Origin: Nocardioides terrigena
GTDB taxonomy: Bacteria > Actinomycetota > Actinomycetes > Propionibacteriales > Nocardioidaceae
DNA length: 64,000 nt
Direction of reading: 5' to 3'
Assembly (NCBI RefSeq): GCF_003047265.1
Contig: NZ_PZYY01000006.1
Coordinates: 355,355-419,354 of the forward strand
Under the pieces are notes generated by a model that was given only the letters and a program-made list of their open reading frames with translations, was not told the origin of the DNA and ran no database searches. Positions 1 through 9,700 of this stretch are shown in pieces (position 1 is the stretch's first letter; the number at the start of each line of letters is the position of its first letter). The translations under genes and the position numbers were made by a program.

Positions 1-39
1 GGCATGCTCAACGGGATCCTCGGCAAGGGCTGCATCTGA
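1..39 (+). CDS. C-terminal end of a preceding T4SS-operon gene (partial)
   Basis: An open frame enters from the left edge and ends with a TGA at 37-39, encoding the tail GMLNGILGKGCI. The stop overlaps the ATG of the next gene (TGATG), the same coupling used repeatedly in this operon, so this is probably the real end of an upstream conjugation gene. Twelve residues are too few to assign a function. Confidence 0.5.
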   Translation, partial: GMLNGILGKGCI

Positions 40-905
40 TGCGGCGCGCAGCCACGAAGAAGGCCGAAGGCGCCACGGAGTGGGGCCGGCGCCGCCTGCT
101 CGGAATCCTGGTCGCCGCCGTCGTCGTGGCTGTGCTCCTGCTCGGTGGCCTCGCCTACGCGGTCTACCTGGCCGTCGCCGGGATCGGCGAGGAAGCCAGC
201 GCCAACACCGACGTCGCCACCGGCGAGACCGATCGGTCGACGGTGGCCCAAGGTGCCGTGCACCGCGACGAGATAGCGGCCGAGCCGATGCTGGCGGTTC
301 CCGAGAGCGCCGCCTTCCCGGCCGAGACCACCAGCGCCAAGGCGCCCGTCATCAAGGTCCCGGCTGGCACCGGTGTGAACGGACCGGCGTTCGTGATGAC
401 CGGGTTCCCGCACACCCCCGAGGGCGCGATCGGGCAGCTCGCGCAGGTCGACCTCGCGGTGCTGCAGTCGATGAGCCTGACCACGGCGGCGGAGGTCTAC
501 AACGCCTGGGCCCTGCCCGGCGGGGTCCGCGCCGAGGAGTGGTGGATCACCGCCAGCGTCCAGGCCTTCTTGACCAGCACGGGAATGGGCGAGGTCAAGG
601 ACCCCAGCTCCTCGGTCTCCCTCGAGCCGGCCGCCGCGCTCGTGAAGGGCACCGACGGGCCCGACTGGACCACCGTCTGCGTCCTGATGAAGGTCACTGC
701 CTCCTACAAGCAGGAAGGCCAAATCGCCTTCGCCCACTGCGAGCGCATGCAGTGGGTCGGCGGCCGCTGGATGGTCGCCCCCGGCGCCCCGCCCGCACCC
801 GCCCCCGCGACCTGGCCCGGCACGCAGCTGGCCCACGAGGCCGGCTGGCGCACCTGGTCGACCGACGACACCACTGACCCTGACCACATCGAAGGGGACC
901 ACTGA
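39..905 (+). CDS. Membrane-anchored conjugal transfer protein, VirB8/TcpC-like
   Basis: 288 aa. A short basic N-terminus is followed by one strong transmembrane segment (about residues 20-48), a low-complexity Ala/Glu/Thr linker to about residue 95, and a globular outside domain of roughly 170 residues. That domain opens with a GFPHTPEGA segment like those of NTF2-fold VirB8/TcpC-type proteins of actinobacterial conjugation operons. The inferred role is a bitopic scaffold of the secretion channel. The ATG overlaps the stop of the preceding frame, and the gene is coupled to the next by an overlap at 905. The neighbouring protein has the same layout, so the two look paralogous. The family call rests on architecture and operon position only. 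Confidence 0.6.
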   Translation: MRRAATKKAEGATEWGRRRLLGILVAAVVVAVLLLGGLAYAVYLAVAGIGEEASANTDVATGETDRSTVAQGAVHRDEIAAEPMLAVPESAAFPAETTSAKAPVIKVPAGTGVNGPAFVMTGFPHTPEGAIGQLAQVDLAVLQSMSLTTAAEVYNAWALPGGVRAEEWWITASVQAFLTSTGMGEVKDPSSSVSLEPAAALVKGTDGPDWTTVCVLMKVTASYKQEGQIAFAHCERMQWVGGRWMVAPGAPPAPAPATWPGTQLAHEAGWRTWSTDDTTDPDHIEGDH

Positions 906-1681
906 TGAAGAACCTGACGACCGGCAACGACGACTCGCGGGCAACCCTGGTGCGCATCGGCATCCTGGTGGCGATCGCCTGCATGGTGGCCACCGTCGTC
1001 TGGCTCGGTGCTCGCACCCGGGCCGACGACGACTCCGGCGGCCCCGACGCCACCGGCGGGGGCAACTCGAGCCAGACGGTCGAGAACGCATCGGTCGAGC
1101 AGGTCGCACCGGACACCGCGCCGGCCGACGGCGTCGTGATCCCGATCGGCGACGACCAGGTCGACGGCTACCCGACCGGATTCCCGGCCACCGACCTGGG
1201 CGCCGTGGCGCTGCAGGTCGAGCTGGCCAAGGCACAGCTCGGGTTCGACTACGACCAGGCCGTCACTGTCGCCCGCCTCTACGCCAACCCCGAGGACAAG
1301 GCCGTCTTCGAGGAGCGCTCCCGCGCCGCGGTCGCGCTGCGCCGCCAGCAGGCCGGCGTCGCGAAGGAGGGCGACGTGCCCGCCCCCGCGTCGTACGCCG
1401 TCACCCCGGTCGCCTACACCCTCGAGGAGCTCGACACCGGCTACTACGCGGTGAACCTGCTCAGCTACGTCACCCTCACCACCGCCGGCGGCCAGGTTAA
1501 GGACAGCCTCTACGCCGGCACCCAGCTGATGCGGTGGCTCGACGGTGACTGGCGACTGGTCCAGGGCAGCGAAGCGGACATCGAGCACTTGGTCTCGGAG
1601 GGCCAGCCGCAGGCGGTGGCGCCCGGCACCCCCGAGTTCGAGAAGGCCGGCTGGATCCGGATCAACGGAGCTCCCCAGTGA
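905..1681 (+). CDS. Second membrane-anchored transfer protein, VirB8/TcpC-like paralog
   Basis: 258 aa. One transmembrane helix (about residues 18-35) is followed by an Asp/Gly-rich linker and an outside domain starting near residue 80 with GYPTGFPATDLGA. This parallels the GFPHTPEGA start in the upstream protein and suggests a duplication. Near the C-terminus the segment MRWLDGDWRLV matches the position of MQWVGGRWMV in the neighbour, typical of the last strands of NTF2-like domains. It overlaps both neighbours by 1-4 nt, so translation is coupled. Probable role: periplasmic-side scaffold of the mating channel, perhaps as a hetero-oligomer with the preceding protein (inference). Confidence 0.58.
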   Translation: MKNLTTGNDDSRATLVRIGILVAIACMVATVVWLGARTRADDDSGGPDATGGGNSSQTVENASVEQVAPDTAPADGVVIPIGDDQVDGYPTGFPATDLGAVALQVELAKAQLGFDYDQAVTVARLYANPEDKAVFEERSRAAVALRRQQAGVAKEGDVPAPASYAVTPVAYTLEELDTGYYAVNLLSYVTLTTAGGQVKDSLYAGTQLMRWLDGDWRLVQGSEADIEHLVSEGQPQAVAPGTPEFEKAGWIRINGAPQ

Positions 1682-3648
1682 GCACCGTCATCACCGCCGT
1701 GCGCGGGGCGAGCCGACTCGGCATCGCCGCCCTGGCGCTCCTGGTGCTCACCACGCTCCTCGGTGCTGCCTCGACCCTCCAGCCTCCCGCCGCAGCGGCC
1801 GGCGAGCCGGCCGCCAGCACGACGCACCTCGCTCCAGTCGCCCCGGTGGCGACCAGCGGCACTTGGCCGGCCCGCAACCTCAAGATGGGCTGCGCGGGGC
1901 CCGACGCCCTGTGCGATCTCGGCGGCGACGCCGTCGACTGCGCCAAGGACCCGATCGATTGCGGCAAGGACGCCGCCGGCGATGTGAAGGACGGTGCCGG
2001 CGACCTTCTCGACGGCGCGGGAGATCTGCTCCCCGACGGCTGCGGGATCCTCGACGCGATCTGCGGCAACATCGGCGGACTGCCCGGGCTTCCGGGCGTC
2101 CCTGGGCTGCCCGAGATCCCCGGTCTGCCGAACGTCGGTGACCTCTTCGGCGGCGGCATCCCCGGGCTGGCCGACATCCCCAACCCGTTCGAGGCCATCG
2201 GCGACGTCATCGCCAAGGCCGCGGCCGACGCCTGGACCGCGGCCATGCTCGCGATCTGGAACTCCGGCCTGTTCGTGCTGCGCATCGTGCTCACGTTCAG
2301 TGAGCTGTTCTTGACTCCGGACCTGAGCGCCGACGGCCCGGGCAAGGACGTCTACGCCTTCACCCTGTGGCTGGCGCTGGCCCTGGTGGTCATCTTGGCG
2401 ATGATCCAGCTCGGCGCCGCGGCCTTCAAGCGCGAGGGCAAGAGCCTCGCCCGGGCCTTCATCGGGTCCGGCCAGTTCGTCTTGGTGTGCGCCTGCTGGT
2501 TCGGGTACTGCGTCATGATCATCGCGGCCTGCGGGGCGCTGACCAAGGCGCTGATGAAGTCGCTGCTCAAGGTGCAGACCTGGCCCGACTGGGACCCGCT
2601 CGGCGGACTCGGCATCGACGACATCACCGACGCCGGCGTGGCCACCGCTCTTGCCTTCCTCGGGATCTTCCTGTGGCTGGCCGCCATCGGGCACGTCCTG
2701 GTCTACCTGGCACGCGCGGCGTCCCTGCTGGTGCTCACCGCCACCGGGCCGCTCGCGGCCGCCGGCCTGGTCTCGGAGTTCACCCGCTCCTGGTTTTGGA
2801 AGTCGCTGCGCTGGTTCCACGCCGCGGCGTTCACCCCGGTGCTGATGGTGATGGTGCTGGGCATCGGCGTGCAGTTCGCCAACGGAGTCGCCGCCCACCT
2901 GGCCGAGGACACCGCCAAGGCGTTCGGCACCGCGCTGCCGGCCGTGATGACGATCCTGATCAGCGTCGTCGCCCCGCTGTCCCTGTTCAAGCTCCTGGCC
3001 TTCGTCGACCCCGGCACCCCCAGCGGCGCGTCGTTCCGCCAGGGCATGGCCATCCAGGGCGGCCTCCAGGGCCTGCTCAGCGGCGGCGGCGCAGGTGGCG
3101 GCTCGTCGGCTGCGTCGAGCACCGACGCCAACGGCCGCTCCTCGGGCGAGCAGAGCGCCGAAGCCTCGACCGGCGACCGGTTCAGCAAGTCGACCCAGGG
3201 CGCCCTAGGCAGCTTCGGCCCGGTCGGCCAGGCCCTGTCGACCGGCATGGGCTGGATCAACTCCGCCGGCGCGAAGGCGACCTCGCTGATGTCGGACGAG
3301 ACCAACCAGGCCGGTGTCGGCCAGAGCACCTACGGCCCCGACTTCAGCGGCCTGGGTGGACGGCAGTCCGGTGGCCAGTCCGGCGGCCAGGGCGGGACCC
3401 ACCCCGGGTCGCAGAACGGCGACCCGAGCGACGAGGAATCGTCGATGCCGACCCCGCCCACGCCTCCTGCGCCGCCCACCCCGCCGACGCTGCCGACCGG
3501 CGGCGGACCCGGCGGCGGACCCGGCGGCCAGGGCGGCGGAGGAGCTGACGCCGCTCCCAAGACCCCGGCCGCCGGCGGCGGGGGAGCAGCAGTAGGTGCC
3601 GGCGGCGCCGGCGCGGCAGCTGGCGGCATCCCACCGGTGGCGGTGTAA
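1678..3648 (+). CDS. VirB6/TrbL-like polytopic T4SS channel protein
   Basis: 656 aa, GTG start overlapping the preceding TGA. An N-terminal signal-like segment (residues 15-40) precedes a Cys-rich region (about 78-140) and a run of GLPG/GVPG/GIPG tripeptide-like repeats (about 140-170). At least six membrane segments follow between residues 225 and 445. The C-terminal 210 residues are soluble and rich in Gly, Ser and Pro. A multi-spanning core with a long variable tail is the VirB6/TrbL pattern, the inner-membrane pore of conjugation systems. The proline-glycine motifs and paired cysteines outside the membrane are unusual. Family assignment is by topology, not by a diagnostic motif. Confidence 0.65.
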   Translation: MSTVITAVRGASRLGIAALALLVLTTLLGAASTLQPPAAAAGEPAASTTHLAPVAPVATSGTWPARNLKMGCAGPDALCDLGGDAVDCAKDPIDCGKDAAGDVKDGAGDLLDGAGDLLPDGCGILDAICGNIGGLPGLPGVPGLPEIPGLPNVGDLFGGGIPGLADIPNPFEAIGDVIAKAAADAWTAAMLAIWNSGLFVLRIVLTFSELFLTPDLSADGPGKDVYAFTLWLALALVVILAMIQLGAAAFKREGKSLARAFIGSGQFVLVCACWFGYCVMIIAACGALTKALMKSLLKVQTWPDWDPLGGLGIDDITDAGVATALAFLGIFLWLAAIGHVLVYLARAASLLVLTATGPLAAAGLVSEFTRSWFWKSLRWFHAAAFTPVLMVMVLGIGVQFANGVAAHLAEDTAKAFGTALPAVMTILISVVAPLSLFKLLAFVDPGTPSGASFRQGMAIQGGLQGLLSGGGAGGGSSAASSTDANGRSSGEQSAEASTGDRFSKSTQGALGSFGPVGQALSTGMGWINSAGAKATSLMSDETNQAGVGQSTYGPDFSGLGGRQSGGQSGGQGGTHPGSQNGDPSDEESSMPTPPTPPAPPTPPTLPTGGGPGGGPGGQGGGGADAAPKTPAAGGGGAAVGAGGAGAAAGGIPPVAV

Positions 3649-3722
3649 CCGATGCGCCGACCGCCCCACCTCGAGCGCCGATCGACACCCACCGACCTCA
3701 CTGACCAGAAGGGAAGCCGACG

Positions 3723-5228
3723 ATGACCACCTACGCCGACTACCAGCGCGACCGCATCGGCTGGTTCTTCGGCCTCTCCGGAGGCCAGCTGATGTTCCTG
3801 GCGCTGGCCAGCCTGCCGGCGTTCTGGGCAATCAGCCGCGGAGCGTGGTTCTCCGCGTTTCTGTTCGCCCTGGTCTGGGTGTTCCTGCTGGCCATCACCG
3901 TGATCCCGGTGCGCGGCCGCTCGGCCACCGGCTGGGTGTTCGCCTCGACGATGTACGCCGTCGGCGGCCTGTTCGGCTGGACCTCGTTCCGTGCCAAGGC
4001 CACCCAAGGCCGCGGCGACGACCTCGACACCCCGGACCTGCCCGGGGTCCTCCAGGGCGTCCAGATCCACGACGGCCCGCCGCACGGCTCGCAGCTGCAG
4101 CGCGTAGCGATCATCGAGGACCACGCCATGAAGACCTGGGCGGTCACGGCCTCGATCGTGCACCCCGGCATCGGCATGAAGGACACCGAAGAGCGCGCCC
4201 GCTACGGCGAGGCCCTGGCCGGGCTGCTCGACGTCGCCGGTCGCACAGAGAAGGTCGACGAGATCCTCTTCATGGTGCGCACCGTCCCCGAGGACGGCGC
4301 CGAGCGCGACCTGTGGGTCAACCGCCACCGTCGCCCCAACGCCCCGGAGCTGTCGGAGGTCGTCAACAGCGACCTGGCCCACGGCCTCACCCAGGCATCG
4401 GTGCGCACCGAGCAGTTCGTGACGATCCTGGTCCCGGAGACCCGGATCGCGAGGTCGGCCAAAGAGTCCGGGGGCGGCTTCGAGGGCCGCTGCCGCGAGC
4501 TCTACCTGCTCATGGCCGAGATCGAGGCCCAGCTGCGCGGCCCGATGGGGATGACGACGGTGCGCTGGCTCACCAGCCCCGAGCTCGCGCTGGCCTGCCG
4601 GACCGGATTCGCCCCCGGCGACCGCGCCGGCATCGTCGAGGCCCTCTCGCTGCGGGAGAAGGACCCAAGCGTCAACGCCGACGTCCCGTGGGCGGTGGCC
4701 GGCCCCTCGGGTGCCGACGCCGCAGTGCGGCACTACAGCCACGACGCCTGGAACTCGGTCAGCGCCACCATCAAGCTGCCGACCCGCGGCGTCGCGATGG
4801 GTGCCCTGGCACCGATCCTCACCCCCAGCGAGTTCGGTGAGCGGCGATCGTTCGTCGTCGCGTACCCGATCGTTTCCCAGACCAAGGCCGACCGGCAGTC
4901 CGGCAACGCCGAGTGGGCCGCCGACCTGGCCGAGGGGATGAACGAGAAGCTCGGCCGCAAGACCCGCGCCAAGCAGCGCGACGAAGCCCACAAGGCCCGC
5001 GGCCTGGACGCCAAGCTGGCCCGCGGCAACTCGCTGACCCGGCCCTACGGCGTGTGCACGGTCACCGTCCCAAAGTCGATGCGGATCACCGAGTTCGGGC
5101 GCCGCCTGGACGCCTCGGTCCGACGCGCCGGGTTCGCACCGCTGCGCCTCGACCTCGCCCAGGACGTCGGGTTCGCCGCGTCCACCATCCCCCTCGGCAC
5201 GAGCCTGACCCGGAGCGGAGACGCCTGA
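3723..5228 (+). CDS. SCO6880-like conjugal transfer membrane protein
   Basis: 501 aa; ATG preceded by AAGGGAAG. Two or three membrane helices lie within the first 90 residues (around 22-42, 45-62 and 72-88), with a large soluble domain behind. Actinobacterial T4SS operons commonly carry a protein of this size and layout between the VirB6-like and VirB4-like genes, annotated as SCO6880 family. The N-terminal helices resemble PrgI-type subunits that dock the VirB4 ATPase at the membrane. The gene is coupled to the ATPase gene by a TGATG overlap, as expected if the two proteins act together. No catalytic motif is visible. Confidence 0.62.
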   Translation: MTTYADYQRDRIGWFFGLSGGQLMFLALASLPAFWAISRGAWFSAFLFALVWVFLLAITVIPVRGRSATGWVFASTMYAVGGLFGWTSFRAKATQGRGDDLDTPDLPGVLQGVQIHDGPPHGSQLQRVAIIEDHAMKTWAVTASIVHPGIGMKDTEERARYGEALAGLLDVAGRTEKVDEILFMVRTVPEDGAERDLWVNRHRRPNAPELSEVVNSDLAHGLTQASVRTEQFVTILVPETRIARSAKESGGGFEGRCRELYLLMAEIEAQLRGPMGMTTVRWLTSPELALACRTGFAPGDRAGIVEALSLREKDPSVNADVPWAVAGPSGADAAVRHYSHDAWNSVSATIKLPTRGVAMGALAPILTPSEFGERRSFVVAYPIVSQTKADRQSGNAEWAADLAEGMNEKLGRKTRAKQRDEAHKARGLDAKLARGNSLTRPYGVCTVTVPKSMRITEFGRRLDASVRRAGFAPLRLDLAQDVGFAASTIPLGTSLTRSGDA

Positions 5229-6763
5229 TGACCACCACCCGCCGGAACCGCCGTGGCGGCCGCGACATGGCTGCCCTTCTCTCCGACTTCGGGCACGACC
5301 TGCCCACGATCCCCACGCTCGCCCCGGAGGCCAAGGAGCCCCGGCTCTTCCGCTACGCGCCGCGCCGCGGTGCCACCCGCCGCGGCCGAGGCTGGGCCGC
5401 CGCCACCGCCCCGGCGATGGCCTGGCGGATGACCAGCGACCAGGCCCCGGTGTTCTGGCCCTTCGTCTCCGCTCCCGCCCTGCCCCCGACGGGCGCCCAG
5501 ATGGGCGTCGACCAGCTCTCCGGCGGCAGCTTCTACTGCGACCCGTTCGGTTGGGTGCTGCGCGACGACGTACCTGCGACCAACCCCAACATCTTCCAGT
5601 TCGCCAAGCCGGGAAGTGGCAAGTCCGGCACCACCAAGGCGTTCTGCACCCGGATGATGCCGTTCGGCTACCGCACCCTGGTCACTGGCGACGTCAAGGA
5701 CGAGTACGAGTCGCTGTGCCGCGCGCTCGGTGTCGAACCGTTCGTCATCGCCCCCGGCTTCTGGGCCCGGGTCAACCCGCTGTCCATGGGGCCGCTCGGC
5801 GACGGGTGGGAGAAGCTCTCGGCCGAGGAGGCGCAGCGCCGCGCCACCATCATCTTCAAGCGGTGGCTCGTCCTGGTCCGAGGCCTGGTCGGCAGCATGA
5901 AGATCGACGACGAGCGCCGGGTGCCGTTCGGCCCCGACGAGAGCGACGTCGTGCGCAACGCGCTGGCGATCCTCACCGGCTACGCCGCCGGCAACAGCGT
6001 CCTGCAGGAGACGACCATCCCGCGGCTGTGGGACCTGCTGCGCAACCCCACCGAGGAGCTCGTCCGGGCCTGCGAGTACGCGAACACCCGCCAGTTCCTC
6101 GACGAGACCCGACTGCTGCGCAACGCGCTCGGCGAGCTGGTCACCGGCACCCTCGCCGGCCTCTTCGACGACTTCACCAACATCGAGGTCGACTGGCGGG
6201 CCCCGATCCAGTCGTTCAGCCTCTCCCGGCTCGACGGCCTGGGCGATGAGGCCGTGGGCATCGCGCTGCTGTGCATGAACTCCTGGGGGCGTGGTCTGCG
6301 GGAGATCGCCGAGCCAGGCGACCTGCGCATCGTGGTGCGCGACGAGGTCTGGAAGCAGATGCGCCTCGGAACCGCCGCAGTGGCGAGCTTCGACGCCGAC
6401 CTGCGCCTCTCACGCGGCATGGCCGGCAAGGGCGGCGACATCCAATTCTGCAACCTCCACAAGCCCTCCGACCTGCTCTCGGTCGGCGACGCCGACTCCC
6501 AGGCCGCGATGATCGCCAAGGACCTCCTCGAGCTGGCCGACATCAAGATCCTCGGTGCCCAGAAGCCCCGTGTCGCCCGCGAGCTCGACTCCATGCTCGG
6601 GCTCGGCCCGATCGCCCAGGACCTCGTCTCCGGGTGGGCCATGCAGGACAAGGGCCGCGCCCTGTGGTGCATCGGCGACGCCACCTACAAGGTCCAGACG
6701 GTGCTCCACCCGCTGGAGAAGAAGCTCTACTACACCAACGAGGCCATCGAGTCCGCCGCCTGA
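5228..6763 (+). CDS. VirB4/TraC-like T4SS ATPase
   Basis: 511 aa. The Walker A motif PGSGKSG lies around residues 128-134 and a Walker B-like stretch (LRIVVRDEVWKQM) near 365. The rest matches the length and order of the C-terminal ATPase half of VirB4/TraC proteins; the N-terminal part is short, and the preceding SCO6880-like protein may supply it. VirB4 ATPases power substrate movement and pilus or channel assembly from the cytoplasmic face. The frame stays open well upstream, but the ATG at 5228 overlaps the preceding stop (TGATG) and begins the first protein-like sequence (MTTTRRNRRGG), so it is taken as the start. Confidence 0.8.
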   Translation: MTTTRRNRRGGRDMAALLSDFGHDLPTIPTLAPEAKEPRLFRYAPRRGATRRGRGWAAATAPAMAWRMTSDQAPVFWPFVSAPALPPTGAQMGVDQLSGGSFYCDPFGWVLRDDVPATNPNIFQFAKPGSGKSGTTKAFCTRMMPFGYRTLVTGDVKDEYESLCRALGVEPFVIAPGFWARVNPLSMGPLGDGWEKLSAEEAQRRATIIFKRWLVLVRGLVGSMKIDDERRVPFGPDESDVVRNALAILTGYAAGNSVLQETTIPRLWDLLRNPTEELVRACEYANTRQFLDETRLLRNALGELVTGTLAGLFDDFTNIEVDWRAPIQSFSLSRLDGLGDEAVGIALLCMNSWGRGLREIAEPGDLRIVVRDEVWKQMRLGTAAVASFDADLRLSRGMAGKGGDIQFCNLHKPSDLLSVGDADSQAAMIAKDLLELADIKILGAQKPRVARELDSMLGLGPIAQDLVSGWAMQDKGRALWCIGDATYKVQTVLHPLEKKLYYTNEAIESAA

Positions 6764-6791
6764 GCGCGCGCGACCTCGGGACTGACCTGTC

Positions 6792-9700
6792 ATGAAGAAG
6801 CTGCTGCTCGCGGGACTGCCCGTCCTGATCATCTTCATGGGGCTGCCGTTCCTCGTGACGCTGATGGTGGTGATGACGACCACCGCGGCCGCCGAGTGCC
6901 GCACCCAGAGCAGCCAAGGCACCGTGCCTACCGAGCTCGGTGACCTCGGAGCCATCGACGGCCCGGTGGGCGGCCCGGTCAACGGCAAGATCACCATGGC
7001 GCAGGCCAACATCCCGCGCCGCTCCGGCCTCGACGGGTTCCGGGCCTCCATGCCCAAGGTCCTGTCCCAGAACCCCGAGTTCGTCACACTCAACGAGGCC
7101 AGCGGCTGGAGCCTGGAGCAGATCGAAGCCGCCACGCCGGGCTACTCGGCCTTCCGGGTGGCAGCCCCGGCCGGCACCGGCACCGGCGCCGAGCAGGCCA
7201 TGGGCAACGTCGTGCTCTGGAAGAGCTCGACCTGGACGAAGGTCAACGGCGGCCGGGTCCAGCTCGTCGACGACGACAAGACCTTCTACGACGGGCGTCC
7301 GGTCACGTGGGACCGCTTCGCGACATGGGTGATGCTGCGCCGCGCCGACGGCTCCGTGGTCTCGGTGGTCTCCACCCACCACATGACCAACCCGCACCGT
7401 TGGCCGAAGCAGCACGGCAACCCGCCGCTGACCCGGCCCCAGCAGTACGGCGCCGGAATGGACATCCTGCTGCAGCTGCGCAACTCGCTGGCCGCCCACG
7501 GTCCGGTGCTGATCGGCGGCGACACGAACACCCAGGCCTCCTACACCGACATCCCCTGGACGGCGGCCGCGAAGATGAAGGCCGCCGGCTACGGATGGCA
7601 CAACCACGGCGTCGACTTCATCTTCTTCCCGCACCACCAGGGCGCCCGTCTCGAGCAGGGCTGGGACGGCACGATGGTGTCGGATCACCACTGGCTCTCG
7701 GCTCGCATCGCGATGAACGGCGCCGGCCCGGAGAGCGCGCCCGAGACCACCACCACGACCGACGGGATCGTGCCCGCGGCGACCACCGCCCGGACGTCCG
7801 CCGAGCCGCCGGCCGGCGACGTGCTCGCCCAGCTGATGCGGCTGCGGTTCGCGTCCAACTACCCGACCATGACCGCCGAGCAGGCCCGCGACGCGATCAC
7901 CATCGCCCAGGTCGCCCGCGACCTCGAGATTCCCCGCTACGGGCTGCAGATCGCGATCGCCGCCGCGATCCAGGAGTCCAAGCTGGTCAACCTCACCGGA
8001 GGTGACCGCGACTCCGGCGGCCTGTTCCAGCAGCGCCCCTCGGCCGGCTGGGGAAGCCGGGCCGAGATCACCAACCCCGTCCTCGCGGCCCGCGCGTTCT
8101 TCGGCCAGGCCCAGCACACCGGCAACCCCGGCCTCCTCGACATCCCCGGCTGGCAGAACATGCCGCTCACCCAGGCCGTGCAGGCCGTCCAGCGCTCGGG
8201 CTACCCCGACGCCTACGCCCAGTGGGAGGACGTCGCCGGCGACATCACCGATCTGCTCGGCGGCGACCTGCCGGACCTGCCCGACGACGGCTCCACCACG
8301 AACGTCGCCAACTGCCAGGGCGAGACCGTCAACCCCATCACCGTCGGCACCCTCAACCTGCTCGGCGCCGGCCACACCGACAAGCCGGGGGAGCGGCCCG
8401 GGTACGACACCTGGGACAAGCGACTGCCCGGCGCCATGCGCACGATCGAGAACGCCGGCGTCACGATCGCCGGCCTCCAGGAGGTGCATGGCCCGCAGGC
8501 TCAGGCGCTGGAGAACCAGTACGCGGCCAAGTGGGGGATCTACCCGGCCAGCGGGAAGGCACAGAACCGGGTGATCTGGGACCGCAACGAGTGGGAGAAG
8601 ACCGACAGGCGCCTCGTCGACATCCCGTACTTCGGCGGCAAGGACGTCGGCATGCCCCTGGTGCAGCTGACCTCGACGACCACCGGGCAGGTGATCTGGG
8701 TCTGGAGCATCCACAACCCGGCCAACACTCAAGGAAACGCCGCCGGGCACCGCCAGGAGGCGCTGCGCCGCCAGTTGGCCACGATGACCGAGCTCGCCGG
8801 CACCGGCACCCCTGCGGTGATCCTGGGCGACTTCAACGACGGCAAGGACGGCAACAACTCCTCGCACTGCGCACTGACCCCTGAGCTGAGCAACGCCTTC
8901 GGCGGCTCTGCCGACCCCTGCAAGGAGCCCAAGCAGGACGCGCCGATCGACCACGTCTACGGCGCGAACCTCACCTGGGCCAGCGCCGCGGTCGACACCA
9001 GCACCCAGGCCAGCAAGATCGCTGACCACCCGCTGGTGACCGCCACCACCGCCGGCAGCAGCGCCGGGTGCGCAGTCGACTCCGACACCGCGGAGGCCAA
9101 GTACAACCTCGGCCCGGTCAAGCCGCAGCTGACCCAGCTGGTCAACATCCTCGGCCCCATGTTCGACATCAAGACCGTCGGCGGCTACCGCGAGAGCGCC
9201 ACCGACCCCAACGGCCACCCGGCCGGGCTCGCGGCCGACTTCATGGTGCCACTCAGTGCGGCGGGCCGCGCGCAGGGCGACCGTCTCGCCGCCTACGCCA
9301 AGGCCAATGCCCAGAAGCTCGGCATCGACTACATCATCTGGTACCAGCGGATCTGGTCGGTCGCCCGCGCAGGCGAGGGCTGGCGGCCGATGGAGGACCG
9401 GGGGAGCGCTACCGAGAACCACCTCGACCATGTTCACATCAACGTCAAGCCCGGCGCCTCCGTCCAGCCGGTCGGCCTCGAGGGCGCCTCCTGCGACGAG
9501 GTCGTCTATCCGGTGCCCGCGCAGTACGTCGGAACCGACAACCACAACTGGCACGAGACCGGCGCGTACTGGTCCAAGTGGCACACCGGCACCGACTTCT
9601 CCGCACCCTGCGGAACCACCGTCTATGCCGCCCACGCCGGCACCATCGAGATCGACACCACCCAGCGTTCCTGGGCTGGGCCGCAGCTGGTCAAGGTCAC

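Noticed and set aside
4913..5227. Upstream in-frame extension of the VirB4-like gene
   Set aside because: The extension is Arg/Pro-rich shadow sequence of the preceding gene; ATG 5228 is coupled to the preceding stop.
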